A DNA stretch of 64,000 nt, from positions 62,001 through 126,000 of the forward strand of contig SEMN01000569.1 of the NCBI GenBank assembly GCA_005408345.1, in the 5' to 3' direction. Below are positions 23,240 through 35,001 of the stretch, piece by piece (the first letter of the stretch is position 1; the number at the start of each line of letters is the position of its first letter). The notes beneath the pieces are model-generated. The model was given only the letters and a program-made list of their open reading frames with translations. It was not told the origin of the DNA and did not search any database. The stretch comes from Macquaria australasica (taxonomy: Eukaryota > Chordata > Actinopteri > Centrarchiformes > Percichthyidae). A program made the translations under genes and the position numbers.

Positions 23240-23414
23240 GGACATTTTGACTTGTCAAATACAGGTGTAATTTATATGATTGATAATGGCTTTATTCCAT
23301 TTGGGTCTTCCAAAGGCAGGGTCATTGTATGGTGCACCTCTAAATGGAACAAAGCTATCAGTAATGTTATTAGATATAGCCGTGATTTTCCTGCTTTGAC
23401 AAGTCAAAATGTCC
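23240..23414. mobile_element. Inverted-repeat miniature element, copy 1
   Basis: A perfect 20-bp inverted repeat, GGACATTTTGACTTGTCAAA at 23240-23259 and its complement at 23395-23414, encloses 135 bp. The internal part includes ATTGATAATGGCTTTATTCC, shared with a second copy at 33.5 kb. Similarity to that copy also extends a little left of the inverted repeat (AGACCTTTCTCACAG), so the real ends may lie further out. No target duplication is certain. The superfamily is not assigned. Confidence 0.65.
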
Positions 23415-24590
23415 ACAGTGACAAAAGCCCCAGTGTCCTATAATAAATTCTATTTTTTGTGAAGCTTAGTATATGTATACAGCCTCAAAATGTATGGATT
23501 TAAAGAGCTTATGGGTGAAAACTATTTCATCCTCGAAAACAGTGTATCTTCAGGTGTGACCGTGTGCTGCACAACGGACATAACTAAAAACTACAACAGA
23601 TAAAGTCATCACATATTTTTAAACCATCCCACATTTCTTTGTATTACATCAAATCAAACTATCACTCTCCTCAATGTCCCACTTTAACTATAAATGCATT
23701 ACATGAAGGAAGTAATGAGCATTTCATGGGAACTTTAAAAATTTGATTTGAATCAACAAATACTCATTATTAAGTATCACAAACATAGCCTTTATATTAC
23801 ATGGATGTTGTTTTGCATGACATTAGATTGTAGAGGTGATTGTGGTATTTTGCCACCTATATTGTGATTGGTATGAAAAGGGAATTCTGCAGAAGAAGGC
23901 ATAAAAACACCAGGTGAAGGAAATTTGTCCTCCTTTTTTTACTCTAATTTTTGTACAAATCAATAATGAAGCATTTTGGGGCAGTTGATTTTTAAAATGA
24001 AAAGTAAAATTACAGCCTTTCTTGACATAACTGACTGTCAAGTGTTAGCCACTGTAAGTATCATCCTTTACAATTTATTCAAATTTAGTACTTCAGACCA
24101 ATATCACACAGCAGAAAATCTGCACAACTATGAGTTATCTGTAAACTAACATAAAAAGAAATGAAGATGATAAAAAGTACATCAGTAGTTCAGTAAATAT
24201 GCAGTGAAAAATGTGTCTATACATTCAATGAAATAATGTATATTTTTTATAAATGTTTCCAGAAAAGTGAGAAATGAAACACTGTTTGAAATGAAATAAA
24301 AAATTTACATTTTGTGTTTGTTTATCTCCTTTTCTGAAGTTTACTGCATGGCTTGGTCTCTCAAGGTGAGGTGTAGGTGCCCTGTTCAGACAGATGGATA
24401 TTATAGGAATCAAACCTCTTTCTGATATGAGCCAGTCACTTTGACCGGTCTGCCACTGTCCATCAGCACTCTGTCAGTCAGTATCAGTATCAGCAGCCAA
24501 CACCGGGGTCACATGCAAACAAAAAAAAACAAAAGGGCTGGTTTGCCAATAATGCAGACGGGAACTATGTCATTATAACCTGAGCTTAAA
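23415..24590. other. Unannotated unique AT-rich DNA
   Basis: No gene or mobile element is recognised. The open frames at 23823-24041 and 24225-24413 (minus) have no motif. Confidence 0.4.
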
Positions 24591-24599
24591 CAAGGTATT

Positions 24600-24745
24600 A
24601 ATGAGCAGACGTCATTATGTCATTACACAAGGGGTCATCATAATGAGGACATAACGAGGTCAACGGGGTTTCATCATACACGGGGCAAGAGAGGGTGCCA
24701 CAATAATGGGGACATAATGGCGGGGTGTCAACGAGGTGTCTACAT
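24600..24745. repeat. Degenerate ATAATG-GACATAATG repeats with a CRE-like site
   Basis: Related phrases recur in both orientations: GACGTCATTATGTCATTA (24608-24625), CATAATGAGGACATAACGAG (about 24639-24658) and AATAATGGGGACATAATGGC (about 24702-24721). GACGTCAT at 24608-24615 is one base from a full CRE. It looks like a decayed tandem array or a cluster of binding sites. Confidence 0.5.
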
Positions 24746-24799
24746 ATCGAAGTGTCCCTAATAACCTGCTGCAATTGGTGTTTACCCCAATTAGACATT

Positions 24800-24955
24800 A
24801 CAGCGACATCCAGGAGGGAGAGGGAGCAAAAAGAGACGGAGGGGAGACATATGTGGGGAAACAAAGATGGGGAGTGGCGAGAGAGAGTAAAAAAGAAAGA
24901 TGAGGAGAAAGAGAGTTTGAAGGGGCAGGGTGCAGTGATTAGAATGAGATGGCCT
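24800..24955 (+). repeat. Purine-rich tract
   Basis: GAGGGAGAGGGAGCAAAAAG and similar A/G-rich sequence continues for about 150 bp, up to just before the TG array. Confidence 0.6.
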
Positions 24956-24973
24956 GTGTAGAGCCGAGCGTAC

Positions 24974-24974
<1 letters not shown>

Positions 24975-25042
<68 letters not shown>
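24975..25042. repeat. (TG)34 microsatellite
   Basis: Perfect 68-bp TG repeat. The long minus-strand frame covering 24598-25152 gets its length from reading Thr-His through this array and is not a gene. Confidence 0.99.
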
Positions 25043-25043
<1 letters not shown>

Positions 25044-25160
25044 ACTCGCGGGTCTTTGAATTAATGAGAATCTCAGATGAGAGGAGAGGGTCATCACGAC
25101 CTGCATGCAAATGACACCAGCCACACACATGCACACGAGCAAAAACACACACTCATATGT

Positions 25161-25161
<1 letters not shown>

Positions 25162-25194
<33 letters not shown>

Positions 25195-25293
25195 ACACAC
25201 TCTCTGTCTCTTGCTCACAAATGCAGATACACACACACTAGCAAATGCAAGGGAAACACTCTCTCTTTCTCTCTAATACACACACACACACAC
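25162..25293. repeat. CA microsatellites
   Basis: A perfect CA run at 25162-25192 is followed by interrupted ACAC/CTCT sequence and another short CA run at about 25278-25293. Confidence 0.92.
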
Positions 25294-27133
25294 CCTCTCT
25301 AACTGCTTATGTGCAGTCTTTGGGCATGAAATGCATCAATGTGCCACTGTGTGAGTGGCATCGGGCGACACAGCTGCTCTGCCTGCTGTCCTACATGACA
25401 CAATGTCATTCATATGTGAATGTCAGTAATAGGCGGAGAACTTTAGTCCGCCTCTCGTCACTCAGGAGTCAGCCAGTCAGCTACACAAACGGCCCCCGAA
25501 CCATCTTTGTTATCGAGGGAAGGTTGACTCTCCACACGTCTTCCTTACTGGAGGAACGTCAAGAATCTGATTCATATGAAAACACAGACCCACCTAAGAA
25601 ATAATAAGGACAGGGAAGGAGTTAGTGGGGATTTAATTACTCAAAGACACCACAAAAACTGGCTGTGACTGGGCAAGTCCTCAACTAAATGAATTGTTAG
25701 TTAGTCAGTGCTTTCCAAGAACAACTCATACAAGCCTTTTTTTGATTGGTCATCTATATGGTTATATATGGGCCCCAGGCAAAGAAGCCCATTGAGGCCC
25801 TGTATGGTCATGAGTTGAATTTAATGTAATTCTTATCTAATGCCTTCATTATATCATATTTGATATGATTGTTGATATTTGCATATTATTGTATATTTAT
25901 CGCTAATCATCTGTCAATTTTCTGTACTGTTTTGGCAGTATAGGTTTCTGTCAGTCCAGTCAGTGACTTGTCTTGCTCCTCACACTGCTCCCAGAAGGGG
26001 CCCCACTTAGGGGGTTTTGAGTCAGTGGCGGTACACTGTATTGTGCCTTTATGGGAGGTTTAAGGGGGTTTATAGTGCAAAAATGTGCCAATATGAGTGG
26101 CTATCAGGGGCCCCTTTTCCCAGATTTTTTTTTAGGGCCCCAAACATTTCTCCTGATGGTGCATCTCTGGCCATAGTTAAAAACAAAAACCAGGTAGAAG
26201 ACAGTATGTGAAGTGAAATCTCCGGTATTAAAGTCATATACGTTGTACATTAGACAATCAACCCTGATCTCCTTTATGGTATAATGACAGTATAATAACT
26301 GTATCATGTGCATTGCCTAATAGCATTGTACCTTGTTGGCCAAAAGAGCCAGAATCAAACTTTTTGTCGTGTCCTCTGTATTGTCATCCTCATTCCTCTT
26401 TTGTTATTTAGCCAAAATGAAGCCAACATTTTTTGACACAGCACACCTCAATTCATGAAGAAGAGTAGACATCCAGTCCAGGGCCACTGTTACATCGAAA
26501 TCCCTCAAGAAGTATTTGTTCATGTATCAACCATAGAATTACAGTTAATACAACATGGTGATTCATAACAATGTCTGTTCTATGAATGAATAAGTACTCA
26601 AACGTGACGTACTTGATCAAAATGTACCTACGTAGCCTACATACGAGCAGCCTACAAGAAATGCTACAGAGACACCACTTGCATTAAGTTGAGGAAGCCT
26701 GAATATGTAATTTACGGCATAAAATGTGATGGTTATAACACTGTGTAGTATCCATAGGAACATACTGTACAGGCGTCATTAGGTCCCGCAGCTCAAAAGG
26801 TTACTGTGCACATGGAAGTAGAGTGCAACTAAGCAATAATGATAAAGTAAAACATCTGTCATTATTGCTTACAATAACAAAGTACCAGGTGAATCCAGGT
26901 GACTATGTGTTAAACAGCGATTGGCTTGGAAAAATATATATCTATTCATTCCCGTTGTTCCTGAGTAAGAAGACCTACACAAGATGAGTTCTTCCAGCTT
27001 CTGTTTCAATATTTCTTGGAGGGACCGGGCATTTCTTTTTTCAATTTTCATACATCATTGAGCCGCTCCTCGTGTATTTCATTATCTCTCCTCTCCATTG
27101 CTTTTGATGTGCACCTTATCCTGCTGCACTAAC

Positions 27134-27136
<3 letters not shown>
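25294..27136. other. Unannotated DNA, partly GGGGCCCC-containing
   Basis: No gene is seen. GGGGCCCC or GGGCCCC occurs at about 25770, 25998, 26108 and 26135, hinting at an old repeat whose ends I cannot define. The segment 25400-25470 (GTCAGTAATAGGCGGAGAAC and flanks) is CpG-containing and non-repetitive. The frame crossing 25245-25604 has no domain. Confidence 0.35.

Positions 27137-27177
<41 letters not shown>
27137..27177. repeat. (AC)20 microsatellite
   Basis: Perfect 41-bp AC repeat. Confidence 0.98.
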
Positions 27178-27180
<3 letters not shown>

Positions 27181-27344
27181 GAATGCCTGTAAGTTATTTC
27201 CGCTTTGCTGATAATACAGCAGATTGAGCTGAATAATCCTCAGCAGAAGACAGTACAATTTTAAAGCCTCATGCTAACGCATCATCAAACACAGACAGGA
27301 ACACATGAGCACCCGTTGCTTACTGACACCCAGGATTCCCGAGT

Positions 27345-27348
<4 letters not shown>

Positions 27349-27396
<48 letters not shown>
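27349..27396. repeat. (TC)24 microsatellite
   Basis: Perfect 48-bp TC repeat, the only long TC array in the window. The Ser-Leu frame through it is an artefact. Confidence 0.98.
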
Positions 27397-27399
<3 letters not shown>

Positions 27400-28497
27400 C
27401 TTCTCTAAATGGTCATTAAATCAGTATGTTGAATATCTTGACATTTTGAGAGAAGTATTCCAGGAATTATCCAGAATTATGTTTCAACCAGCTGCATATC
27501 TGTAACTGCAATTTTTACATTTTATGTCTCTTTTCAACACAAGGAAAATACAAAATACACATTGTGGGGCATATTTTAAGTGCTACACTTCAGTTGCACT
27601 TACCAGTATTAAACAGTGTTCGTAGTACAGTGACCTTTTTTCCTATATCTTGATGCAGTTTGAGTTTCTGTGGGTAGCAATCTTTTTTCCCTTTCCTGAG
27701 CCATGGGTGAAAAATTCCTGCTCTGAACCATCCAATTGGAGTGAAGAAATTGCTGGAAAAGAGTAACACAGGGCAGAAGAACTCTACAAGCTGAAAGATA
27801 CAGAGCCTGATATTATAAGACATTATAAAGTTGTTTTGCCATTTGCCTATTTACATATCCAACAGACAGAGAACAACATTTTCGTCATTTTCCTGGCCAC
27901 CTGATATTTGTAAGTCATATATTTAATATAACAATACTTTTCCTTTTGGTCTCCAGCAAAAAATATGTGGTTCTGAACATGCTAGATGTTTAATTTTCTC
28001 TGATGTCATAATGTGGATCATAAAACCAAAAAGAGGCTGAACTGGTTTGTAGACCTGCAGTGCGAGTAAGATGTAGAGCTTTTAATTATGTCTGTGTGAG
28101 AGGACAACAGATTTCCAATTATTTGCATTACTTCTGTAGTTCAGTTTATAGATACCTTACTGAAGTCATCAGCAGTCTACCTGTGTGTGTGTTAGCAATT
28201 CAAAACTACGATCTCTCATCATTTGAAAGCCAGGTGACAGTGAAGAGTGTCAAATATGATGATTGGAGCTGCCAATGTTGTGACCGTCCATCAAAAACCC
28301 AAATGTGACATTCCAAAAATACATGGATGGGATGATGATCTGCAAACAAAGGTGAGGGTGTGAACACAGCTGGCATGTTTCCCCCACTTCATCCCACCTC
28401 TTCTTCAGTATCTATGGAAAGAATTCTGCTTCCATCTATATCTGTTCATCCATTATGCATGACCAATTTACACTGTCGAGGTAGAGAGGGAAGGAGT
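27397..28497. other. Unannotated unique DNA
   Basis: No gene recognised. TCCATTATGCATGACCAATT near 28449-28468 resembles enhancer-like sequence (POU/homeodomain-type ATGCAT core). Confidence 0.35.
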
Positions 28498-28519
28498 GGG
28501 GAAGGGACGGGGGTGGGGG
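28498..28519 (+). other. G-quadruplex motif
   Basis: Four G runs, GGGG-AA-GGG-AC-GGGGG-T-GGGGG, with loops of 2, 2 and 1 bases. This fits the canonical G3+N1-7 pattern and should fold stably on the plus strand. It sits in a purine-rich stretch and is the only such motif I found. Confidence 0.75.
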
Positions 28520-31500
28520 AGAAAGAGGAAGAAAATGGCAATTTACTAAAGCTGCAAATTGATAGTCAATATCTATATTAGCAAGGATAATCTGGATATT
28601 GGAAATGTGGCCACATATGTATGTCTATTCATAATGGATGACCCATTTTCACTTTTATTTACACAAGAGGAAAGAGAGACAGCAGAGGAGAACAAGTATT
28701 GCCACTCTCTACCCGCAGGCGATCCTATCTTGGAGCATCATTGGCAAGAGTCTGCTGTTATTGCTTACCTCACACACTTTAGTGTGCGTTTGTGTGTGTG
28801 TATTTGTGACAGTAATGGCCCTCTCTCCTTGGAACAGATGCCCTTAACAGATGTCATTCAGGTACCGACAGTGACAGTCAATAAGACAATGAATTGTAGC
28901 TCACCAAACCGCTCCGTCCATCCATTAGGGCCTCACAATTAATCGAAAAAAACATCAAATCGTAGCACTGACTGTTGCACTTTTTAAACTGCAAGAGGCT
29001 GAAATGTCTTCTTATGGGGGGAAAAAAGGTGATTCAGTAATCTCACAGAGTATTGCTGTGCAGTGCAGAATGTCAGGCAATTTAAATGCTTCCAGCTTCT
29101 TCAGCCCAAGCAAATCTGAGCACCGGTGAAACATATCTGGATGGATTCTCACATTATCTACTTGTGTTGGGCTTTTCATGCCAAAACCTGTCCAGCAATA
29201 CAATAATTATGAGTTGTACAATTCAATTCAACATTTTAAGTGAAAGTTCCTTCTATCATTATCTATGGTAATAAGTGAAATGGAAAATCAGTAGGTGAGT
29301 ACTAACAACAAATGCTCATGTGAAATATATATGCCATACTAGGCCTACATATATGTACATTTGCTGATTTTATCACGCTGCCCAGAGCAAGTATCTATTA
29401 TGTTCTTGCAATCAGTTAACTTGTTATATATTTATTATTGTATTTATGTATGGGTATTTCCACTACTGCAGTAAATACCCTCCAGCAAACGTGTTATTCT
29501 TTAGTGCATGTCCCACTGTGGCAGAATAAGCAATAAATCCTGCATCTTTCTGATCACCAGAGACTTGTATCCCTGTCTGTGTTATTTATTAAAAAACAAC
29601 TGCTGCCACTATTTACTGCTCGTCTACGATAGCAGGCCTAAGACAATGCAGAAGCTGTCGGCTGCCGCTGTCAACATGTACATTACAAGTGTAGCAGGGG
29701 TGTTTGAACTGTGTCTTGAGAGTATATAACTTTAATATTTAAATACAGTACTGTAAAGACTGTGAGTGAATGAGATATCCTAAACACAAACCTTTCTTGT
29801 TGAAGCAAAGGTGCACTGATACCCGAAAGGCCCTGCACACCCACACTGAGAAATAAATAAATTGCTGAGATTAGACATCTTCTCAGGTAGAAGTTGGGTA
29901 GGGCTCTGCCAGGAGTCTGACCCAAACTACTGTTTATAGATTTTAAAGATCAGAACAGGTGCCATAAAACTAACAGGAAAGCCAGGGAGATGTCAATCAA
30001 GCACAGTCTGTATACACCCACACAGTCCTGACTAGAGCCAAAATAACTGGAAACACCTGTGGGGTAGGTTTGAAATCTGACATCTGCAGGCTGCTGAATT
30101 GATTTTTGTTTCACAATCATAATTTCTAATTCAACTGCACCTCATAGATGAAGGAAGGAAAATTAGGATAACATTTATGAAGTAAAAATATAGCATAATA
30201 AATGAAAAACACATCACGAAAGTATTTAAGAGTCCTGAAAAGATCAAACTATCCAGTGTTTCACAGAATGCTAGAGATTAAGAAAAAAATGAACGTAATT
30301 CCAAGTAGCAGAACTTGTTTTTTCTTATTTCTTTCCTGTCCCTATCCCTTTAATCCCCTCACAAACCCCTCAGATTTATCTTCCACCACCCAGGTTGGGA
30401 ACTACTGATCTGCACCTTGATACTGTGGAAGCAAAAGTTGCTCATTGGTGCAAAAGACAAATATCTGGTAACACATTATTTCATGTGTACTTAAGCACAT
30501 AAAACACAGATAGACTGATAAGCCAGAAATACCTTTAATGGCTAAGATACCAGCTCAAACTAAGTCATATCATCTGTCCACCCATCGTCATCTCTCTCTC
30601 TCTGTTCTGTTCCTCCCTCTCTCTATCCATCTTCCTCTGCTTCCTCCTCTGATTTATTTTCTAGCTCCCTTTAGCCCCACCCCAACCAATCGAGTCACAG
30701 AAACTTGGTCATTGGTTATCTATTATGGATTAGCAGAAAATTGGCTGCAGCATTTCCAATTCCCTTATTAACAAATGTAGATGGTTACCCTCTCTTCATT
30801 CTCACCCCGAGTGGTTTTCCTGTCTCTTCCTCCCTCTCCAGCCCATATCTCCTCCAGCTGTTTGAACCCATGATAGCAGCTGTGATGACACCCGTACGCC
30901 TTGGTTAGTGCATGGATGTGAGTCGAGCAGATAATGGCAGTGTTCCTGTGAGCAGTGTGTGTTAGAACTGTATGTAATAAGGCCTGTGTAATATGAATTA
31001 TTGAACGGTGTTGATGCTAGCCAGGTCCTCCCTGCCTGCAGACTGTATTTCAGAGATGGCATGTTAGCACAGCCTTAGCTCTCACCAGCGCCATGCTCCA
31101 CATGCTGTACACACATTTAGATGCACATGCAGTGAGAGCCATCAAGTGCTATCTGGGTTATCTGCAGCACACAAATCTCTCATGTGAACACATGCTAAAC
31201 CATAAATATAAACACATAAACATACACAAACACCCTCCGGGGGATATGGGCTATCATTTAAACCAGTTGTCAACATTTGAAGTAAACAACATACCATTTT
31301 CTTTCAAATAAATAAATAAATACAATTAAAACAGGTTTAGATTAAAAGTTTGAAGTGCTTAGAGAAGAAGTGTTAAAGTAAACGCAAACTGGGTTGAAAA
31401 CATGGGATTTTAGTTATATGCTCTTCACCCAAATGTTGCATTACAGATCATTAGTTCATCTAATTAAAACATTTAAAAAGCATCAATTTTGATTGGCCTG

Positions 31501-32980
31501 TCTGCGCTTTGAAAATGTCAACAGGAGCATAACTGGCCGTAACTAATAAATGATAATAAAATACTTTGATAAATGGATATTTTTAATTGCTAGCAGCCAC
31601 TAAAGATGACAGGTAGTTTGCCAACTGATCCCTGATATTTCAGCACAGCAGAAAAATAGATGAGAGTCTCAACAGTCTGAACATAGTCTTCACAGAAACA
31701 GCATTACTTGGACCTAAACTAATCTAACTAAACTAGACACCTTAACTTGATGTTATTTCCAAATTTCCAATCTGAGGCTCCATATACAATCCATGATCTG
31801 TCCCTAACCTACAGACTGTCCAACTAACAAATACTGTAACAATATATAACATTTGTAGACACATGGAAAATTATTTATTTTATAATATTATTTAGTTTAG
31901 CCATACAATGATTCAACATCAATATACTTTTTTTGTTCACGCATCTGACTGTGCATGTTTTTAACACATACAATTCATAGCGTCACCTTTGCTAGCCTCT
32001 AAATTCAGTGTGAGTGTGCAACAAGTTTTGCAAAATGGACAAAACTTCTTGACGTAAACTATGCAACAGGACATTTGTCAAATAAATAATGACGGAGGAT
32101 TAGTCTACCCTTGGTATTTGCCAGCACTAATCACTTCTTTCTAATTTTTTTTCTGTGTGTAAATGATGTTTACAGGAAGTTAAGGTCCAGCTGTCAGATT
32201 GAAACATGGTAAACATAACCAAGCTATCTGTCAAACTGAATGTTGACAGTGGATCAGTGACAGTGTTTGGAAACCATCTGTTTATTCTACACTATCTGTG
32301 CAAGACACCAACAGTGGTTAATGTGTGGTTAGAAATAGTTTGGATGAAGCCAGGGAAGGACTGTGGTGATAATGTTCACTGTGCAATATGAAAGTTACGT
32401 TCTACATTGGCATGGTTGGATGTAAATTACTACTTCAGAATCATCCAGTATGAACAGAATTCATTGGCAACTGGGCTAACATTACATCTGCAGAGGTTTT
32501 TCAGCCTCGCTCAATCGTCTTTTTACACATTCAGGTTGTTTTTCTGTGTTTTCTAAATAACACTGTAGATTTCATCAAATCACCTGGGGCGATTTCATCA
32601 TGTTTTAGCTGCCAAGAGGGATGCTTTCAACCCCCTGTAATAAAACCAAGCCTCAGCACTTTAGTGTCCCTGTCTTTCATCCTCCTCTCTCTTTGTCTCT
32701 CTTTCTTCCTGCCTGTTGATGGCAGCCTTTGAAGGCAGAGAGATAAATATGAAGAGAGAATGTGTTTTTGTGTTTTTTTGAAAGACAAAATGAAAGAGCG
32801 ATGGCCGTTGGCTCCGCTGTCAAATGTCCCAGTCATCCTGTGTGTGTATGTGTGTGTGTATGCGTGTGTGCGCGTATGTGTGTGAACAAAATACCCTTGC
32901 TAGTGTTTCTCAGCAGCTCAAATATTCAAGCATACATCATCTCCTCATGACAACTATAGAGCCAGTCAAAGCACACACAA

Positions 32981-32986
<6 letters not shown>
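28520..32986. other. Unannotated unique DNA
   Basis: No gene is recognised; the 127-codon frame at 28559-28942 has no domain. Around 28928-28965, GGGCCTCACAATTAATCG resembles a degenerate fish repeat that starts GGGCTGCACGATTAATCG. Unique stretches at 30680-30780 and 30860-31060 look enhancer-like (for example TTGGTTATCTATTATGGATT). A short interrupted TG run lies at 32841-32882. Confidence 0.35.

Positions 32987-33012
<26 letters not shown>
32987..33012. repeat. (AC)13 microsatellite
   Basis: Short perfect AC repeat following a looser ACACA stretch. Confidence 0.93.
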
Positions 33013-33510
33013 TCCCAGAAGGTAAAACAACACATTCAAAGGTCTGGCTCATATATAGCTGGAATGTAAATGTTTATATATGTCAGTGATGCAGATAGGC
33101 AAAGCTGAAGGGTGAAATTTACCAAAGATACCTACAAATACATGTGTGGTTCACATACTACAAATAGCTCCTGAATGGCTTGAAACTATACTGCATATGA
33201 TGTTACTGTAACATGTAGTTCTAACCTTACACCTCCAATAACTATTCTCAAACCCTTTAGAACTAGCACTCTATTAAGTCATTTTGGATATAAAATGTTT
33301 ACACAGTTTTCCTATGCATCAGTCGGCACATTTTTAATTTGCACAAAAAAAAAATACAGAATATTACTAAAATGCTTTTGTGCTTGCTTGACATGGAAAA
33401 TATTTTTTTGAAGTCACCCCAGGATTGCGGTACTTCTGCTTCTTTTACTGTTGTCTATGAGATACTTGTGTTTTGTGAGCTGATGTGCCTTAACAGTTTA
33501 GACCTTTTCC

Positions 33511-33735
33511 ACAGTAGACATTTTGATCATTTTTTTTTGGTCATAGGAGGTAAAGCACAGGTAAAATTTATAACATTGATAATGGCTGCATTCCTTTTTG
33601 GTGTTTGAGTCTCAGGGTCCTGGTATTCTGGCTCACCCTGAGTGGTTTCATGGCTTATTGGGACACTTAAATGAGCAATTGTTGATGTTATTAGTTCCAC
33701 CTTTGCTTTTTCTGCTGTGACAAAATGTTACAATC
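33511..33735. mobile_element. Inverted-repeat miniature element, copy 2
   Basis: A longer, more diverged relative of the element at 23.2 kb. Its left end has ACAGTAGACATTTTGATCAT and its right end GCTGTGACAAAATGTTACA, an imperfect inverted pair. Inside is CATTGATAATGGCTGCATTC, which matches copy 1 at 13 of the first 14 bases. Both copies are followed by an AAGCC...GTGTCC phrase, so the ancestral element probably extended beyond the inverted repeats. Confidence 0.55.
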
Positions 33736-34747
33736 TTACAATTTGTAAGAAAGCCATCCTGTGTGTCCAAAATAAACACATTTCTTCATCCTTCAGGGAG
33801 GAATAACTAATATATCAACGTTGTCAACAGTTTTTTATTGGCGCTTTCTACCAACAAAATAAACCCCATGGAAACCACCCAAGGTGTACACATGCATATA
33901 TCAAAACCTAGTGGTATCTGCATGGCTAGACACTGCAAGTGAGAAAATATCTATTTTTGTGATTTGTGTGAATGCCTTTGAGGTGGGTTGAGGTCTAGTT
34001 TTTACCTACTAATCTGATTTGACAAATAACTGGATGGGTCAGTCAGAGCTGCAGAGTCCAATAACCTCGGCCCCCTCACTTCCTAACAGATTGTGTTTGA
34101 CAGTTGTATGGGTCTGTCGCCTCGGCTCTCTGCTGCTCATTAACGTGACCTTTGCACACAAAAAAAATTGCTCTAGACACTCACCATCTAATTGGATGAA
34201 TAGACAATGTTTTCCTTTGCTTTAACCTTTCCCATTAAGAACCAGAAAATATATTCTCCTCCTTTTCATGATAAAGAAACAACAAACTGATGAAGCGGTT
34301 TCATTTCCACCTCTGCCTAGAAAGACAAACTGATGTTTTTTCCCAAATGACTGTGTTACAGTAAAAAAGTGATGTTGTGTTTGGTTTTTCGGCAGTAAAG
34401 GTTGAGGTTATTGCTGTCATTGTGCAAGTTTGTAGGTGCGTGCGTGTTCCAGTTTCTGAATGGTTTTCATCAGTAATCATTGTTGTTGTCCTGGCCAGCA
34501 GACAGGTGGGCATGCTGGCTATCAGAAATACTTCCAAATGAGCTGCAGCATATTCAATATATTAACTGAATAAAAATAAATAAAACATGTTAGTTTGTTA
34601 TGTGGTGCTAGTGTGCGGATGGAATGTGTTTATCATAATCAGGCCGCGTTTCAGTTTGGAACAGATTGGCGTTTTAGCCTCATTTTCGAATACTGAGTGT
34701 AATAGTTTAGTTAGCAAGGAGGAAAGCATTCAAAATACATATATATA

Positions 34748-34750
<3 letters not shown>
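33736..34750. other. Unannotated unique DNA
   Basis: No gene or mobile element recognised. Confidence 0.4.

Positions 34751-34805
<55 letters not shown>
34751..34805. repeat. (TA)n microsatellite
   Basis: About 55 bp of TA, extended on both sides by imperfect ATATAC and TATATGTA. Able to form a cruciform. Confidence 0.97.
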
Positions 34806-34810
<5 letters not shown>

Positions 34811-34815
34811 TATAT

Positions 34816-34863
34816 GGACACTTTCACACAAACAGTAACGGACACTTTCACACAAACAGTAAC
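34816..34863 (+). repeat. 24-bp perfect tandem duplication
   Basis: GGACACTTTCACACAAACAG plus TAAC is repeated without a mismatch (34816-34839 and 34840-34863), 10 bp after the TA array. Perfect identity suggests a recent duplication, perhaps polymorphic. Confidence 0.95.
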
Positions 34864-34968
34864 TAGGTGGTTAGAAAAGTATACTGTATATCAGATGAGC
34901 CCATCTGCCTCAGACTTCAATTCCCCATTTACACCCATGAGCAAGTTTGTGTAAGCATGTGTTATTAA

Positions 34969-34971
<3 letters not shown>

Positions 34972-34999
<28 letters not shown>
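34972..34999. repeat. (TG)14 microsatellite
   Basis: Perfect 28-bp TG repeat, with a short TG extension after CATA. Confidence 0.96.

Positions 35000-35001
<2 letters not shown>

Noticed and set aside
24598..25152. 184-codon minus-strand open frame, the longest in the window
   Set aside because: Its length comes from reading Thr-His through the (TG)34 array, and the rest is pyrimidine-derived Ser/Leu/Phe. No domain or start context supports a gene.
28559..28942. 127-codon plus-strand frame
   Set aside because: Chance-like composition, crosses a GTGTG run, no motif.
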